Shown piece by piece: positions 17,145 to 25,717 of a stretch of 64,000 nt of DNA (its first letter is position 1; each line of letters opens with the position of its first letter). The position numbers and the translations under genes were made by a program. Source of the stretch: Pseudooctadecabacter jejudonensis (GTDB lineage Bacteria; Pseudomonadota; Alphaproteobacteria; Rhodobacterales; Rhodobacteraceae); assembly GCF_900172275.1 (NCBI RefSeq), contig NZ_FWFT01000002.1, forward strand, positions 763,065-827,064, in the 5' to 3' direction. Below the pieces are notes generated by a model. It saw only the letters and a program-made list of their open reading frames with translations, was not told where the DNA came from and ran no database searches.

Positions 17145-17161
17145 GTTCTTATAAATAGAAC
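17145..17161. promoter_or_regulatory. LysR-type operator candidate (T-N11-A palindrome)
   Basis: GTTCTTATAAATAGAAC is an inverted repeat with five-base arms and contains a T-N11-A core, the hallmark of LysR binding sites. It touches the LysR gene's start codon, so binding would repress that gene while facing the transporter promoter. Confidence 0.55.
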
Positions 17162-17235
17162 GTTTGGTGCTGTATGTTATATTTTTCTTTATCTTGGTGC
17201 CTCGCTACCTCAGGCCAAAGCCAGTGGAGAGCATC

Positions 17236-18291
17236 ATGGACATCATCACCGACATCGCCAGCACCATGTTGGCGCAGTTGCAAAAACCCACCTTGTCCTT
17301 CCTGATTGGTGGGATGTTGCTGGCCGCGATGGGCAGTAAGTTCGAAATCCCGCAGCCGGTCTACAAATTCGTCGTCATATTGCTGTTGCTGAAGGTTGGC
17401 ATTGGCGCGGGGATGTCCGTGCGTGATGCAAATTTGGCTCAATTGGTCGTGCCTGCGGTTGGGGCGGCTGTGGTTGGCATTGCGATTGTGTTGATCGGCG
17501 CGCGCACCATCGCGCGGACCCGCGGGATCAGCCACATGGACGGAATGGCGACGGCCGGATTGTTCGGCGCGGTCTCGGCATCGACGTTGGCGGCGGGCAT
17601 GGCGGTGCTGGACAGTGAAAACATCGCATATGAAGGGTTCATCGGCGCACTGTATCCGTTCATGGACGTGGCCGCCTTGGTCACAGCGATTGTCTTGGCC
17701 AAACTGGCGGAGGCCCGGCAGGGGGCTGCTGCGGTGCAGGGTGGGACGATGACCATTGGCGGTGCCCGTGCGGGTGGCCCAACGGTCGAGGGCGGGTTGG
17801 TGCGTACGATCCTGAAGGACACGGTGCAAAGCCCTGCGATTTCAGCACTGTTGTTGGGTTTGGCGCTGGGCCTGTTTGCGCGGCCTGAGACGGTTTACGC
17901 CAGCTTTTATGAGCCCCTGTTTCGCGGGCTGTTGTCGATCCTGATGTTGATCATGGGGATGGAAGCCTGGCAGCGGCTGTCTGAGATGAAGGGCGTGGCC
18001 CATGCCTATATCGCTTACGGTCTGTTGGCGCCGTTGGTGCACGGCGCCTTGGGGTTCGGTGCGGGGCTGATTGCGCATGAGGTGACGGGATTTTCAGCCG
18101 GGGGCACGGTGTTGCTGGCGATCATGGCGGCGTCTTCGTCTGACATCAGCGGGCCGCCTACGATGCGCGGGGCGCTGCCCAAGGCAAACCCATCGGCCTA
18201 TGTTGGCACGTCGACGGGGTTGGGAACGCCTGTGGCGATCCTATCGATCCCGTTGTGGATGGCCCTGGCCGATGCGCTGATCGGGTTCTGA
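17236..18291 (+). CDS. sbtA: SbtA-type sodium-dependent bicarbonate transporter
   Basis: A 351-residue membrane protein with about ten hydrophobic segments arranged as two similar halves. Family sequence is visible at KVGIGAGMSVRDA, GLFGAVSASTLAAGM, YEGFIGALYPFMDVAALV and SSSDISGPPTMR. SbtA was defined in cyanobacteria as a high-affinity sodium/bicarbonate symporter; homologues in heterotrophs are mostly untested. The ATG at 17236 follows GGAGA and gives the family length; the frame from 17164 starts inside the promoter. No PII-like SbtB partner gene is visible nearby. The divergent LysR gene is its likely regulator. Anaplerotic bicarbonate supply is one possible role. Confidence 0.85.
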   Translation: MDIITDIASTMLAQLQKPTLSFLIGGMLLAAMGSKFEIPQPVYKFVVILLLLKVGIGAGMSVRDANLAQLVVPAVGAAVVGIAIVLIGARTIARTRGISHMDGMATAGLFGAVSASTLAAGMAVLDSENIAYEGFIGALYPFMDVAALVTAIVLAKLAEARQGAAAVQGGTMTIGGARAGGPTVEGGLVRTILKDTVQSPAISALLLGLALGLFARPETVYASFYEPLFRGLLSILMLIMGMEAWQRLSEMKGVAHAYIAYGLLAPLVHGALGFGAGLIAHEVTGFSAGGTVLLAIMAASSSDISGPPTMRGALPKANPSAYVGTSTGLGTPVAILSIPLWMALADALIGF

Positions 18292-18298
18292 GGGCGGG

Positions 18299-18320
18299 GC
18301 TAAAATTCCGGAATTTTAGC
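18299..18320. repeat. AT-rich perfect palindrome between convergent genes
   Basis: A 22-base perfect palindrome with half-site GCTAAAATTCC lies between the converging sbtA and methyltransferase genes. The same 16-base core (AAAATTCC plus its complement) recurs at 49701-49724, also between convergent genes. It can fold as a terminator-like hairpin from both strands, with the T-rich arm serving as the U-tract. Confidence 0.75.
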
Positions 18321-18333
18321 GGGCACCGGGGGG

Positions 18334-19428
18334 TTAGAGTGGTTCCGTCAGGTAGAGCCGGACCTTCAGGCCCCCGTGGGACACCGGCGCGCCCGCGTCC
18401 TTGAACGGCAGTTTGGTCGCCTTTGCGAGGCCAGCATCCGTGGTTGTCAGCCCCACACGCCAGCCCTGAAAATGGCTGCGCATCCGGTCGCCAAAGGCCG
18501 TATAGAGCGCGAACAGCGGGGCCTTGTTCCCGATCCGCGCGCCGTAGGGTGGGTTCGTCAGGATCAGGCCGGGGGTGTCGCTGGGCGGGGTGATCGCGCT
18601 GATCGGGTTGGGTTTAAAATCGGTGACCTCCGCAACGCCTGCGCGATCCGCGTTGGCCTGTGACATCTGGATGGCACCGGTGTCACGATCGCTGCCGTGG
18701 GCCGTGTGGGCCGAAGGACGATCGGGGCTGTGCATGGCAGTAAAGATGTCGGCGTCGAAATTTGGCAACTGTTGGAACGCAAAGGCGCGGCTGCGGCCGG
18801 GGTCGAGCCTGCGGGCAATTTCTGCGGCCTCGATCACAAAGGTGCCAGACCCGCACATCGGATCAAAGAAGGGTGTTTTGCCGTTGTAGCCCGCCGCCCG
18901 CAGGAACATCGCGGCCATGGTTTCGCGCATGGGCGCTTTGTTCACTGCCTCTTTGTGGCCGCGTTTGTGCAGGCTGTCGCCGGAGGTGTCCAAGGAGAGC
19001 GTGACAATGTCGCGGTCGATCCGGACCTTGAGGGCGAAGGAGGTTTCTGTTCCGGGATCAACAGGGGTATAGCCATGGGCGGCGAGGGCGGTTTTTACCC
19101 GTTCTGCGGCTGCGCCTGCATGGTAGATTTTCGATTTGTGGCACGTCGCCTCAACCGAGATGAAACCCTCGCGGGGCAGCAGGCCCGGCCAGTCAAATTC
19201 GCGGACGTTCTTTTCCAGCTGCGACAAATAGAGCGCACGGAAATTCGCGATGCGCGCCAACACCCGGGTGGCCCCCCGCAGTTGCAGGTTGGCGCGCCAG
19301 ACGGCGGGCCAATCGCCCTGCACCGTGACGCCGCCGGGCATGGTTTCAGTGACTTTGAACCCTTTTTCGCGGGCCTCGGATGCCAGAACATCCTGCTGGC
19401 CGGGGGCGGTGATCAAAAAGATATCCAT
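18334..19428 (-). CDS. THUMP-domain class I rRNA methyltransferase (RlmL N-terminal-type)
   Basis: A 364-residue protein: N-terminal THUMP RNA-binding region (about residues 50-160), then a Rossmann methyltransferase with DPMCGSGTF (SAM site, near residue 190) and the N2-guanine signature NPPYGARIG. The closest known function is RlmL, which makes m2G2445 in 23S rRNA; this protein has only that half, not the RlmK half of the enterobacterial fusion. It follows rpsO on the same strand but after a terminator. Exact target is inferred. Confidence 0.85.
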   Translation of the reverse strand: MDIFLITAPGQQDVLASEAREKGFKVTETMPGGVTVQGDWPAVWRANLQLRGATRVLARIANFRALYLSQLEKNVREFDWPGLLPREGFISVEATCHKSKIYHAGAAAERVKTALAAHGYTPVDPGTETSFALKVRIDRDIVTLSLDTSGDSLHKRGHKEAVNKAPMRETMAAMFLRAAGYNGKTPFFDPMCGSGTFVIEAAEIARRLDPGRSRAFAFQQLPNFDADIFTAMHSPDRPSAHTAHGSDRDTGAIQMSQANADRAGVAEVTDFKPNPISAITPPSDTPGLILTNPPYGARIGNKAPLFALYTAFGDRMRSHFQGWRVGLTTTDAGLAKATKLPFKDAGAPVSHGGLKVRLYLTEPL

Positions 19429-19452
19429 AGATGTGCTTACCGTGAAAGGGAG

Positions 19453-19492
19453 GCAAAGAAAAACCGCCGAAAGCTGTAGCCCTCGGCGGTTT
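19453..19492 (-). terminator. Rho-independent terminator of rpsO
   Basis: A ten-base stem AAACCGCCGA/TCGGCGGTTT with a 12-base loop, followed on the minus strand by TTCTTTG, 24 bases after the rpsO stop. Confidence 0.8.
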
Positions 19493-19516
19493 CAAATGCG
19501 TGAGACGCAAAATGTC

Positions 19517-19786
19517 TTAGCGACGGATGCCCAGACGCTTGATCAGGTCCTGATAGCGGGCTTCGTCTTTGGCTTTGGTGTAGTCCAGCAGTTTCCGACG
19601 CTGGGCGACCATTTTCAAAAGGCCACGGCGACCGTGGTTGTCTTTCTTGTGGGTCTTGAAGTGTTCCGTCAGCGTGGTGATGCGGGACGTCAGAATGGCA
19701 ACCTGAACTTCGGGCGAACCGGTGTCGCCTTCTTTGGTTGCGAATTCTTTCATAAGGCGTGCTTTTTCGTCAGCGGTGATCGACAT
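19517..19786 (-). CDS. rpsO: 30S ribosomal protein S15
   Basis: An 89-residue protein, the standard length, with the S15 signatures [30 protein letters not shown] and RRKLLDY. S15 binds the central domain of 16S rRNA early in 30S assembly and bridges the subunits. It starts with an AAGGAGACCCCG ribosome site. The usual neighbours truB (upstream) and pnp (downstream) are both on this strand but separated by inserted genes. Confidence 0.98.
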   Translation of the reverse strand: MSITADEKARLMKEFATKEGDTGSPEVQVAILTSRITTLTEHFKTHKKDNHGRRGLLKMVAQRRKLLDYTKAKDEARYQDLIKRLGIRR

Positions 19787-19926
19787 CGGGGTCTCCTTGG
19801 TTAAAGGGTGAATGGCGCAAGCCGGGATGTCGTCCAGCAGGGCCCATGGAGGGTGAACTGCGCCCGTAAAGGGAGCAGATGCGGGCGTATAGGAAGATTC
19901 CCCATGCTTGGCAAAGGGTTTTTGGC

Positions 19927-20925
19927 CTAGGCGGCGGTTTCGTCCTGGCTGTCCGAAGGTTCAAGCCGGACGAGGCTGGTGTCGAAACTGTCGACCCCAT
20001 GCAGGATGGCGACAGGTTCACCGTCCGCAAGAAGCGTCAGGCCTGTGTCATTGGGGACAGTTGTCAGCGCTGGTTCTGTGCCGGAGTAATTGACGACAAG
20101 GACGTCTTCGCCGGTCATATCCATGATCTGGACGGTGCCGGATGTCACCTGAAAGGTGTCCGCATCATCACCGCCGGTCATGACGTCGCCATCATTGCCG
20201 ACTAAGGTATCATTGCCTTCGGAGCCGTTGAGGTAATCGCGTTCGGCCACGTCTTCGCCCGTGACGCCATCGACAATATCGTTGCCTTCGGAGCCTTGAA
20301 GATTGTCTTCGCCTGCGCCGCCGATCACCGTGTCATCGCCGTGGCCGCCCAAGACGTTATCGTTGTTTGCGCCGCCATCCATCCAGTCATCACCATCGCC
20401 GCCCTGCAGCGCATCATCACCCGCGCCGCCAGACATGATGTCGTCCCCAACATGACCGTTGATCAGATCATCGCCCTCATCGCCGGAGAGTGTGTCACCG
20501 CCGCGCCCGCCCAAAAGCTGGTCGTTGCCCGCGGCCCCTGTGAGGCTGTCATCGCCATCGCGGCCATCGATAAAGTCATCGTTTGTGTCGCCATCGATGG
20601 AATCCTCGTCGTTTGAGCCGAATTCTTCAACGCGGTCTGCCTGCTCATCCTCAACCGTGGTTTCTGTGGGACCGTTGGTCGGACCCTCACCGGTTGTTCC
20701 ATCAATCAGGTCGAGCATATTTCCCGAAAGCTCATCCTCGGACGGCTCTTCGACGACGTCTTCTTCGAGTTCTTCGACATCCGCACTCATGCCGACCAAA
20801 GCCGTCCCTGCGATTGCCGCGCCAAGTAGTCCGAGAATTGCAAGCATGGGGTCGCTTTCGTGGTTAATGAGAACTGCTTTTGATCGTTTGGTTTGTCTCA
20901 CCCTCTCATAAATGGGCCGCGACAT
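19927..20925 (-). CDS. RTX-type calcium-binding repeat protein with an N-terminal membrane segment
   Basis: A 332-residue acidic protein. A hydrophobic stretch (about residues 27-46, [14 protein letters not shown]) is followed by an Asp/Glu-rich linker and then about ten GGxGxDxxx-type nonapeptides (residues 110-240) that would form a calcium beta-roll. The C-terminal 80 residues are a beta-rich cap with no lipase or protease motif. The ATG at 20925 has a strong GAGGAATTGG site; an alternative at 20847 begins directly with the hydrophobic segment. No type I secretion genes are nearby. It is probably a surface or secreted protein; function unknown. Confidence 0.8.
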   Translation of the reverse strand: MSRPIYERVRQTKRSKAVLINHESDPMLAILGLLGAAIAGTALVGMSADVEELEEDVVEEPSEDELSGNMLDLIDGTTGEGPTNGPTETTVEDEQADRVEEFGSNDEDSIDGDTNDDFIDGRDGDDSLTGAAGNDQLLGGRGGDTLSGDEGDDLINGHVGDDIMSGGAGDDALQGGDGDDWMDGGANNDNVLGGHGDDTVIGGAGEDNLQGSEGNDIVDGVTGEDVAERDYLNGSEGNDTLVGNDGDVMTGGDDADTFQVTSGTVQIMDMTGEDVLVVNYSGTEPALTTVPNDTGLTLLADGEPVAILHGVDSFDTSLVRLEPSDSQDETAA

Positions 20926-21013
20926 CCAATTCCTCGCCTTTGATATAGAACAAAAGGTGAAATTGCGCGGTTTTTATCGATAGTTGGTTAACGCAGGCTT
21001 AGTCGGAATAGTG

Positions 21014-21523
21014 TCAGTCAACCCAGGGCGCCGGCGTTTGGCTGTAGGCAATGTAGAGGGGATGTTTGGGATGCCCTGCCTTGGTTAGCCCCAGATGAAA
21101 GAGGGGTGCGCCTGTATGGCGCAGCATCGTTTTCACGGCGAGACCGCGATTCATGTGGTCGCCGTGCGCACCCCAGGCGCAGATCGTTGTGTGGGCCCAA
21201 TTGACCGCCTCAAGAATCGCTGCGTCGTTGTCGGGGCCAATCGGGTCGGCCGCCTGCCTCATGTCGCGGGGATCGGTGTCGCGCCATGCGAAAATATTTG
21301 TCACACGAAAGGCCCCGTGGCCCAAGGCGCGGGCCCGACGTTCGCAGCGCTCAACGGTTGGGTCGTTCTGAACCTCTGTGGCGGTGGACGGGTTGAGCAT
21401 GACAAAATGCACCTTCGTTCCGCCCGTATCCCACACCCGCGTCAGCGCATAGCGGTAGCGTTCGCAGTCGGAATAAATCGCGGTGGAGGGCGCGTCGCCC
21501 TTGGTGTGGGTGCGTGTGATCAT
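21014..21523 (-). CDS. DUF1643 family protein
   Basis: A 169-residue protein with the features of DUF1643: YRYALTRVWD near the N-terminus, VMLNPSTA, DPTVERCERRARALG, VTNIFAWRDTDP and a late CAWGAHG. The family is widespread but uncharacterised. The ATG at 21523 is chosen because the conserved region begins about 20 residues later; upstream in-frame sequence to 21949 is the shadow of the divergent VOC gene. Its start is 63 bases from that gene's start, so they share a promoter region. Confidence 0.8.
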   Translation of the reverse strand: MITRTHTKGDAPSTAIYSDCERYRYALTRVWDTGGTKVHFVMLNPSTATEVQNDPTVERCERRARALGHGAFRVTNIFAWRDTDPRDMRQAADPIGPDNDAAILEAVNWAHTTICAWGAHGDHMNRGLAVKTMLRHTGAPLFHLGLTKAGHPKHPLYIAYSQTPAPWVD

Positions 21524-21586
21524 GGGTGGCTTATGACGGAGAGGGCCGATCTGTGCTAGGGTGGTCGCAGCATGAAAGGAGACGAC

Positions 21587-21955
21587 ATGAAACTCGGTGC
21601 ATTTTCGATCAGTCTTGCGGTGAAGGATCTTGCCGCATCGATCGCGTTTTATAAGGACCTTGGGTTTGCCCGGTTTGGCGGGGACGATGCCCATGGATAT
21701 GCGATCATGAAGAACGGGGAGACGTTGATCGGGTTGTTTCAGGGCATGTTCGAAGGCAACCTGATGACGTTCAACCCCGGTTGGGATCAGTCTGCGGGGG
21801 CGGTCGATCCGTTTGACGACGTGCGTGCGATCAAGGCGGATCTGGTCGCCAAGGGGCACGCCGTCAGCCAAGAGCAGGGCGGGGAGACGGGGCCTGCGTC
21901 GTTTGTGGTTGTGGACCCGGACGGGAACCCGATCTTGATTGACCAGCACCGTTGA
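21587..21955 (+). CDS. VOC-superfamily (glyoxalase/bleomycin-resistance fold) protein
   Basis: A 122-residue protein with the paired beta-alpha-beta-beta-beta modules of the vicinal oxygen chelate fold: SISLAVKDLAASIAFYKDLGF at the N-terminus and VVVDPDGNPILIDQH at the C-terminus. Members bind a metal and act as lyases, dioxygenases or resistance proteins. Nothing points to a particular substrate. A strong AAAGGAGACGAC site supports the ATG at 21587 over the earlier one at 21572. Confidence 0.85.
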   Translation: MKLGAFSISLAVKDLAASIAFYKDLGFARFGGDDAHGYAIMKNGETLIGLFQGMFEGNLMTFNPGWDQSAGAVDPFDDVRAIKADLVAKGHAVSQEQGGETGPASFVVVDPDGNPILIDQHR

Positions 21956-21968
21956 GACCCAAGGGAAA

Positions 21969-22010
21969 CGGGCCCTCCGGGGGGAGTTTTTCTGGTCAGA
22001 TGAAGATCAG
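21969..22010. repeat. dispersed intergenic element, copy A
   Basis: The sequence starts GGGCCCTCCGGGGGGAG and continues with a T-rich segment then CTGGTCAGATGAAG. It matches the copies at 51043-51080 and, inverted, at 60198-60244 in its GGCCCTCC core and overall order. It lies between the convergent VOC gene and truB. Confidence 0.55.
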
Positions 22011-22912
22011 TCGCGCACGAAAACGCGGGTTGGGTGAAGTTCGCCGGATTTGAAGGTGCCAACAGCGATGGCTTGTCCGTTGTGGTCGGCCCAGCAGTCT
22101 TCGCCATAGTCGACATCGCCCATGACGAGGGCGGCATTGCCGTTGCGCAATTTGACGATGCTGGCCTCGGGGCAGTGGACGCGAGGCAGATCATCGAGGC
22201 CGTCTTCGAGGGGGCGGATCAGGTGATCGAGGTTGGTGGTTTTGGCGTGTTCGTTGAGTTGGTCGAGGCCAATCCCATCGGCGGCATCAAAGGGGCCGGA
22301 CCAGATGCGGCGCAAGTCGCGCACGTGCCCGTGACAGCCCAGGGCCTCCCCCAGATCGCGGGCGATGGCGCGCACGTAGCCGCCTTTGCCGCAGGTCATC
22401 TCAAGCGTGACGTGATCGGGGTCGGGGCGGTCGATGAGCAGCAGTTCTTCGACCCAAAGGGGGCGGGCGGCGATTTCGAAGTCTTCGCCATCGCGGGCGC
22501 GTTTGTAGGCGCGTTCGCCGTCGATTTTGACAGCCGAGAAGGCTGGTGGAATTTGCATGATATCGCCCACGAATTGGCCCAAGGCCGCTTTGATCTCATC
22601 GTCTGTGGGGCGGGTGTCTGAGCTGGCGATGACTTCGCCTTCGGCGTCGTCGGTGTTGGTTTTCTGGCCCAGGCGCACGGTGAAGGTGTAGGCCTTGAGC
22701 GCGTCGGTGATGTAGGGGACGGTTTTCGTGGCCTCCCCCAAAGCGACGGCCAGCACGCCGGTTGCTTCGGGGTCGAGTGTGCCGGCGTGGCCTGCCTTTT
22801 TAGCATCCAGCGCCCAGCGGACTTTGTTGACCACAGAGGTCGAGGTGATGCCTGCGGGTTTGTCCACCACCAGCCATCCGTGAAGATCGCGTCCTTTGCG
22901 TTTACGTGCCAT
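22007..22912 (-). CDS. truB: tRNA pseudouridine-55 synthase
   Basis: A 301-residue protein with the TruB signatures [13 protein letters not shown], the catalytic-Asp motif [13 protein letters not shown] and RKGRDLHG at the start. It isomerises U55 in the T-loop of nearly all tRNAs. The C-terminal third is the PUA-like region. It follows rbfA on the same strand with one gene in between, whereas in most bacteria rbfA and truB are adjacent. Confidence 0.96.
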   Translation of the reverse strand: MARKRKGRDLHGWLVVDKPAGITSTSVVNKVRWALDAKKAGHAGTLDPEATGVLAVALGEATKTVPYITDALKAYTFTVRLGQKTNTDDAEGEVIASSDTRPTDDEIKAALGQFVGDIMQIPPAFSAVKIDGERAYKRARDGEDFEIAARPLWVEELLLIDRPDPDHVTLEMTCGKGGYVRAIARDLGEALGCHGHVRDLRRIWSGPFDAADGIGLDQLNEHAKTTNLDHLIRPLEDGLDDLPRVHCPEASIVKLRNGNAALVMGDVDYGEDCWADHNGQAIAVGTFKSGELHPTRVFVRD

Positions 22913-22941
22913 GTTGCCCCCTTATGGTTCAGGCGGGCGGG

Positions 22942-23667
22942 TTAGTCTGCGGCGCTTGCGTCGTCAAGCACGCCAACGATCGGACCCAATGCGCCGAAGC
23001 CGAAATCTGAGCGGCCTGACGCGGCATCATAGAGGCGGCTGACCTTTCCATCGAAGAACAGCGCGTTGGGCGTTTGCAGCACATCGCGAAAGAGCGTGGC
23101 GAAATCATGGAAGTTCACTGCATCGTTGGAAATGGCGAAGTGCGCGGTTTGCCCGTCTGCGGTGGTGCCGACGCCGTTGCGGATGTTGCGGCTGTCGCTG
23201 CCGTCAATGAAACGCGGATGCAGGGCGCCATCGATCACAAGCATAGGGCCGGATTGGGTGGCGTGGGTGCAGGCGGGTGGGTTGGCGGCGTAGGCCCGTG
23301 CCTCAATCACAGTGTACGTGTCGGCGATGCAGAACACACCGTTGGGCAGAAGGCCGAAATTGCCGGGGCCGTCCGATGTAATGACACGCATTTCTTCAAC
23401 ACCGTCTTCGATGTAGTGGCCGACGGGATCGCGGTCATCGTGGTACATGCCGGCGTTCATCGCGAAGAGTAGATTTTTGCCTGACGCCGCCTCAACCGCG
23501 CGAAAACTGCCCAGGATGTCACCGGCATCGTCGCGCAGAAACAGCTGCAGGTCGTCGTCAGTGGTTACGTCACAAACGGTGAAGGAGGCACCCAAATGCG
23601 TGATGTCTTCGCAGGTCACAGCCGCCGCAGGGCTGGCGCAGACCACCAAAGCCGCCACCCACCGCAT
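22942..23667 (-). CDS. DUF2233 / phosphodiester glycosidase-fold secreted protein
   Basis: A 241-residue protein with a signal peptide (residues 1-16, ending SPAAA). The core has FAMNAGMYHDD, GNFGLLPNGVF, ATQSGPMLVIDG and NALFFDGKVSRLY, which match the DUF2233/NAGPA-like phosphodiester alpha-GlcNAcase fold (the group includes exopolysaccharide-associated proteins). A role in trimming periplasmic or surface glycans is inferred from fold. Its ATG overlaps the rbfA stop by one base, so the two are translated from one message. It separates rbfA from truB. Confidence 0.8.
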   Translation of the reverse strand: MRWVAALVVCASPAAAVTCEDITHLGASFTVCDVTTDDDLQLFLRDDAGDILGSFRAVEAASGKNLLFAMNAGMYHDDRDPVGHYIEDGVEEMRVITSDGPGNFGLLPNGVFCIADTYTVIEARAYAANPPACTHATQSGPMLVIDGALHPRFIDGSDSRNIRNGVGTTADGQTAHFAISNDAVNFHDFATLFRDVLQTPNALFFDGKVSRLYDAASGRSDFGFGALGPIVGVLDDASAAD

Positions 23668-24062
23668 CAGTCGTCGAGGTCCTGCCGCACCCGTTGATCT
23701 GCAAACATTGCGCGGGTGGCGTCCATCCGGTCGTACATATCATCAATGCGGAATCGCAGGTCTGGGGCGTGTTTCAGTTTCATCCCCTTGGTGATCAGGT
23801 GACGGATTTCGCCTTTGTTGCGGGCCAAGGCCTCAATCGCGAGATCTGCGTCCTTGCCGCCCAAGGGCAGCACGAAAGCGGTTGCGATACTGAGGTCGGG
23901 GGTCATCCGAACCTCACCGACGGTGATGGACATGCGTTGCAGGTCAGGGTCGTGCACCTCACCGCGTTGCAACACTTCGGACAGCGTGCGGCGGAGAAGT
24001 TCGCCAACACGCAGTTGTCTTTGGGACGGACCGTCCTTGCCTTGAAAACTGTTCTTTGCCAT
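23667..24062 (-). CDS. rbfA: ribosome-binding factor A
   Basis: A 131-residue protein with the RbfA KH-like fold and typical motifs [23 protein letters not shown] and [13 protein letters not shown]. It helps mature the 5' end of 16S rRNA and cold adaptation of 30S subunits. The ATG at 24062 matches homologues; another in-frame ATG lies nine bases upstream at 24071, and neither has a strong ribosome site. It is divergent from dapB, with 70 bases between the starts. Confidence 0.94.
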   Translation of the reverse strand: MAKNSFQGKDGPSQRQLRVGELLRRTLSEVLQRGEVHDPDLQRMSITVGEVRMTPDLSIATAFVLPLGGKDADLAIEALARNKGEIRHLITKGMKLKHAPDLRFRIDDMYDRMDATRAMFADQRVRQDLDD

Positions 24063-24132
24063 GGGGTCCATGTAAGCAGACTGAACGTCCTTGCCAAGCG
24101 GCAGGGTGTGGATGTGACGTAAAGGACAGGCC

Positions 24133-24963
24133 ATGAGCGAAACCATGACGGACAAACCAGGGATTGTGATCACCGGCGGATCAGGGCGCATGGGGCAAAT
24201 GTTGACGTCCGCTGTCTTGGCGTCTGATGCGTGCCAGCTGGTGGGTGTGCTGGAACGTGAGGGGCACGATTGGATCGGGCGCGATGTGGGGCAGACCATG
24301 GGCGGCGCGCCGGTCGGAGTGACTGTGACGGACGATGCGGTTGCGGCCTTTGCAAAGGCGCAGGCGGTGATTGATTTCACGGCCCCCGCGGCCACGGTCG
24401 GGTTTGCGGAGCTGGCGGCACAGGCCCGCGCGGTGCATGTGATCGGAACGACGGGGCTGACCGAGGGCGACATCGCCAAGCTGGATGCAGCGGCCCATCA
24501 TGCGGTGATTGTGCGGGCGGGCAACATGTCCCTGGGTGTGAATTTGTTGGTGCAGCTGACAAAAAAGGTCGCGGCGGCCCTGGATGAAGATTTCGATATC
24601 GAGGTGATTGAGGCGCATCATCACCACAAGGTTGATGCGCCGTCCGGAACAGCCTTGATGTTGGGGGAGGCTGCTGCGGAAGGGCGGGGTGTGTCCCTCA
24701 AAGACGTAAGCGACAGCGGGCGCGATGGCATCACAGGTGCGCGGAAACGGGGTGATATCGGTTTTTCCGCGATCCGTGGCGGTGATATTGTCGGCGAACA
24801 CGACGTGCTGTTTGCGGCGGCGGGGGAGCGGATCAAGCTGACCCATATTGCGACAGATCGCGCCATTTTCGCGCGCGGCGCGTTGAAGGCGGCGCTTTGG
24901 GGGCAGAGCCAGAAACCGGGAGCCTACGATATGTTTGACGTGCTTGGTTTGGGCAAAGAGTGA
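24133..24963 (+). CDS. dapB: 4-hydroxy-tetrahydrodipicolinate reductase
   Basis: A 276-residue NAD(P)H-dependent enzyme of the diaminopimelate/lysine pathway. The N-terminal Rossmann motif GGSGRMGQ and the substrate/catalytic motif [16 protein letters not shown] are complete, as is the RGGDIVGEH segment. It reduces the dehydrated product of DapA to tetrahydrodipicolinate, supplying peptidoglycan and lysine. AAAGGACAGGCC precedes the ATG. It is followed by a small exported protein gene, apparently independent. Confidence 0.97.
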   Translation: MSETMTDKPGIVITGGSGRMGQMLTSAVLASDACQLVGVLEREGHDWIGRDVGQTMGGAPVGVTVTDDAVAAFAKAQAVIDFTAPAATVGFAELAAQARAVHVIGTTGLTEGDIAKLDAAAHHAVIVRAGNMSLGVNLLVQLTKKVAAALDEDFDIEVIEAHHHHKVDAPSGTALMLGEAAAEGRGVSLKDVSDSGRDGITGARKRGDIGFSAIRGGDIVGEHDVLFAAAGERIKLTHIATDRAIFARGALKAALWGQSQKPGAYDMFDVLGLGKE

Positions 24964-25019
24964 ACTTTTTCACCTCTTGATGCGTATCTTAGGGAAACCG
25001 ATTTAAAGGAGGCCTCGAT

Positions 25020-25379
25020 ATGCTTCGTGCCCTAACCCTTTCTTTGGCGGCCATTGTCGCCCTTCCGGCGGCGGCATCCGCCTTTGAACGCATCACCGAC
25101 CGCTCCACTTTTATGGAGACTGTGGGCGGTAAAGATTTGCGTATTGCGCTTTATGGTCTGACGATCAATGTGCTGGACAGTGGGGCCATTACAGGCCGTG
25201 CGGCCGGTTGGGATTTGACGGGATCATGGTCGTGGGAGAACGGGTATTTCTGCCGCGATATGGATTGGTCCGGCTATCCGATTGAATACAACTGCCAGCT
25301 GGTTGAAGTGAACGGGGACCGGATCAGGTTCACGGTTGATCAAGGCGCGGGCGATGATGCGGTGTTGCGAATCCGCTGA
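25020..25379 (+). CDS. small exported protein of unknown function
   Basis: A 119-residue protein with a signal peptide (residues 1-20, ending AAASA). The mature part is beta-rich, with WDLTGSWSWENGYFCRDMDWSG and two cysteines (in FCRD and NCQL) that could form a disulfide in the periplasm. An AAAGGAGG site precedes the ATG. It lies after dapB, and close relatives could easily be mislabelled as dihydrodipicolinate reductase; there is no nucleotide-binding motif to support that. The function is unknown. Confidence 0.8.
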   Translation: MLRALTLSLAAIVALPAAASAFERITDRSTFMETVGGKDLRIALYGLTINVLDSGAITGRAAGWDLTGSWSWENGYFCRDMDWSGYPIEYNCQLVEVNGDRIRFTVDQGAGDDAVLRIR

Positions 25380-25418
25380 CGCCTGCGACCCGCCGCGTGA
25401 CGCGGCGACCCTCAGGCG
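25380..25418. terminator. nested hairpin between convergent genes
   Basis: An outer CGCCTG/CAGGCG stem encloses an inner CGCCGCG/CGCGGCG stem around TGA. It starts right after the stop codon of the small exported protein and faces the convergent SDHAF4-like gene. There is no T-run, so termination efficiency is uncertain. Confidence 0.5.
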
Positions 25419-25470
25419 GGGGTCAGCCCGATGGGGCTTGGGTCCTGCCGTGCTGCGATAAGTCAAACGT

Positions 25471-25650
25471 TCAAAAATCGATGGCGAGGCCTTTTTTCTC
25501 CCAATCGCCATAGCGGACGGGTTCTGGTCCGTCGCGGCCGCCCAGTTCTTCTGGAAGATCGAGGGCTTTGGCCGCTTTGCGGCGGGCCTCGGCCTCGGCC
25601 AGTGCGCGTTGGGCGGCAGGGGGCAGATCTTTGGGCTGGTCCATTGGCAT
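25471..25650 (-). CDS. DUF1674 / SDHAF4-like succinate dehydrogenase assembly factor
   Basis: A 59-residue protein. The C-terminal motif GPEPVRYGDWEKKGLAIDF is diagnostic of DUF1674, whose mitochondrial member SDHAF4 helps load flavinated SdhA into complex II. The helical N-terminal part (residues 10-35) is Ala/Arg/Glu-rich. The ATG at 25650 has an AAGGAGACGCAC site; the longer frame overlaps the divergent rsmB and is not supported. The sdh genes are not in this window. Confidence 0.85.
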   Translation of the reverse strand: MPMDQPKDLPPAAQRALAEAEARRKAAKALDLPEELGGRDGPEPVRYGDWEKKGLAIDF

Positions 25651-25717
25651 GTGCGTCTCCTTGCGGTGGCTCAGTTCCTGATATACGCGCCTGAGGCAGA
25701 TCGCCAAGGGGTTTACG

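Noticed and set aside
17145..17161. LexA (SOS) box
   Set aside because: The alphaproteobacterial LexA site is a direct repeat GTTC-N7-GTTC. Here the arms are inverted and next to a LysR gene.
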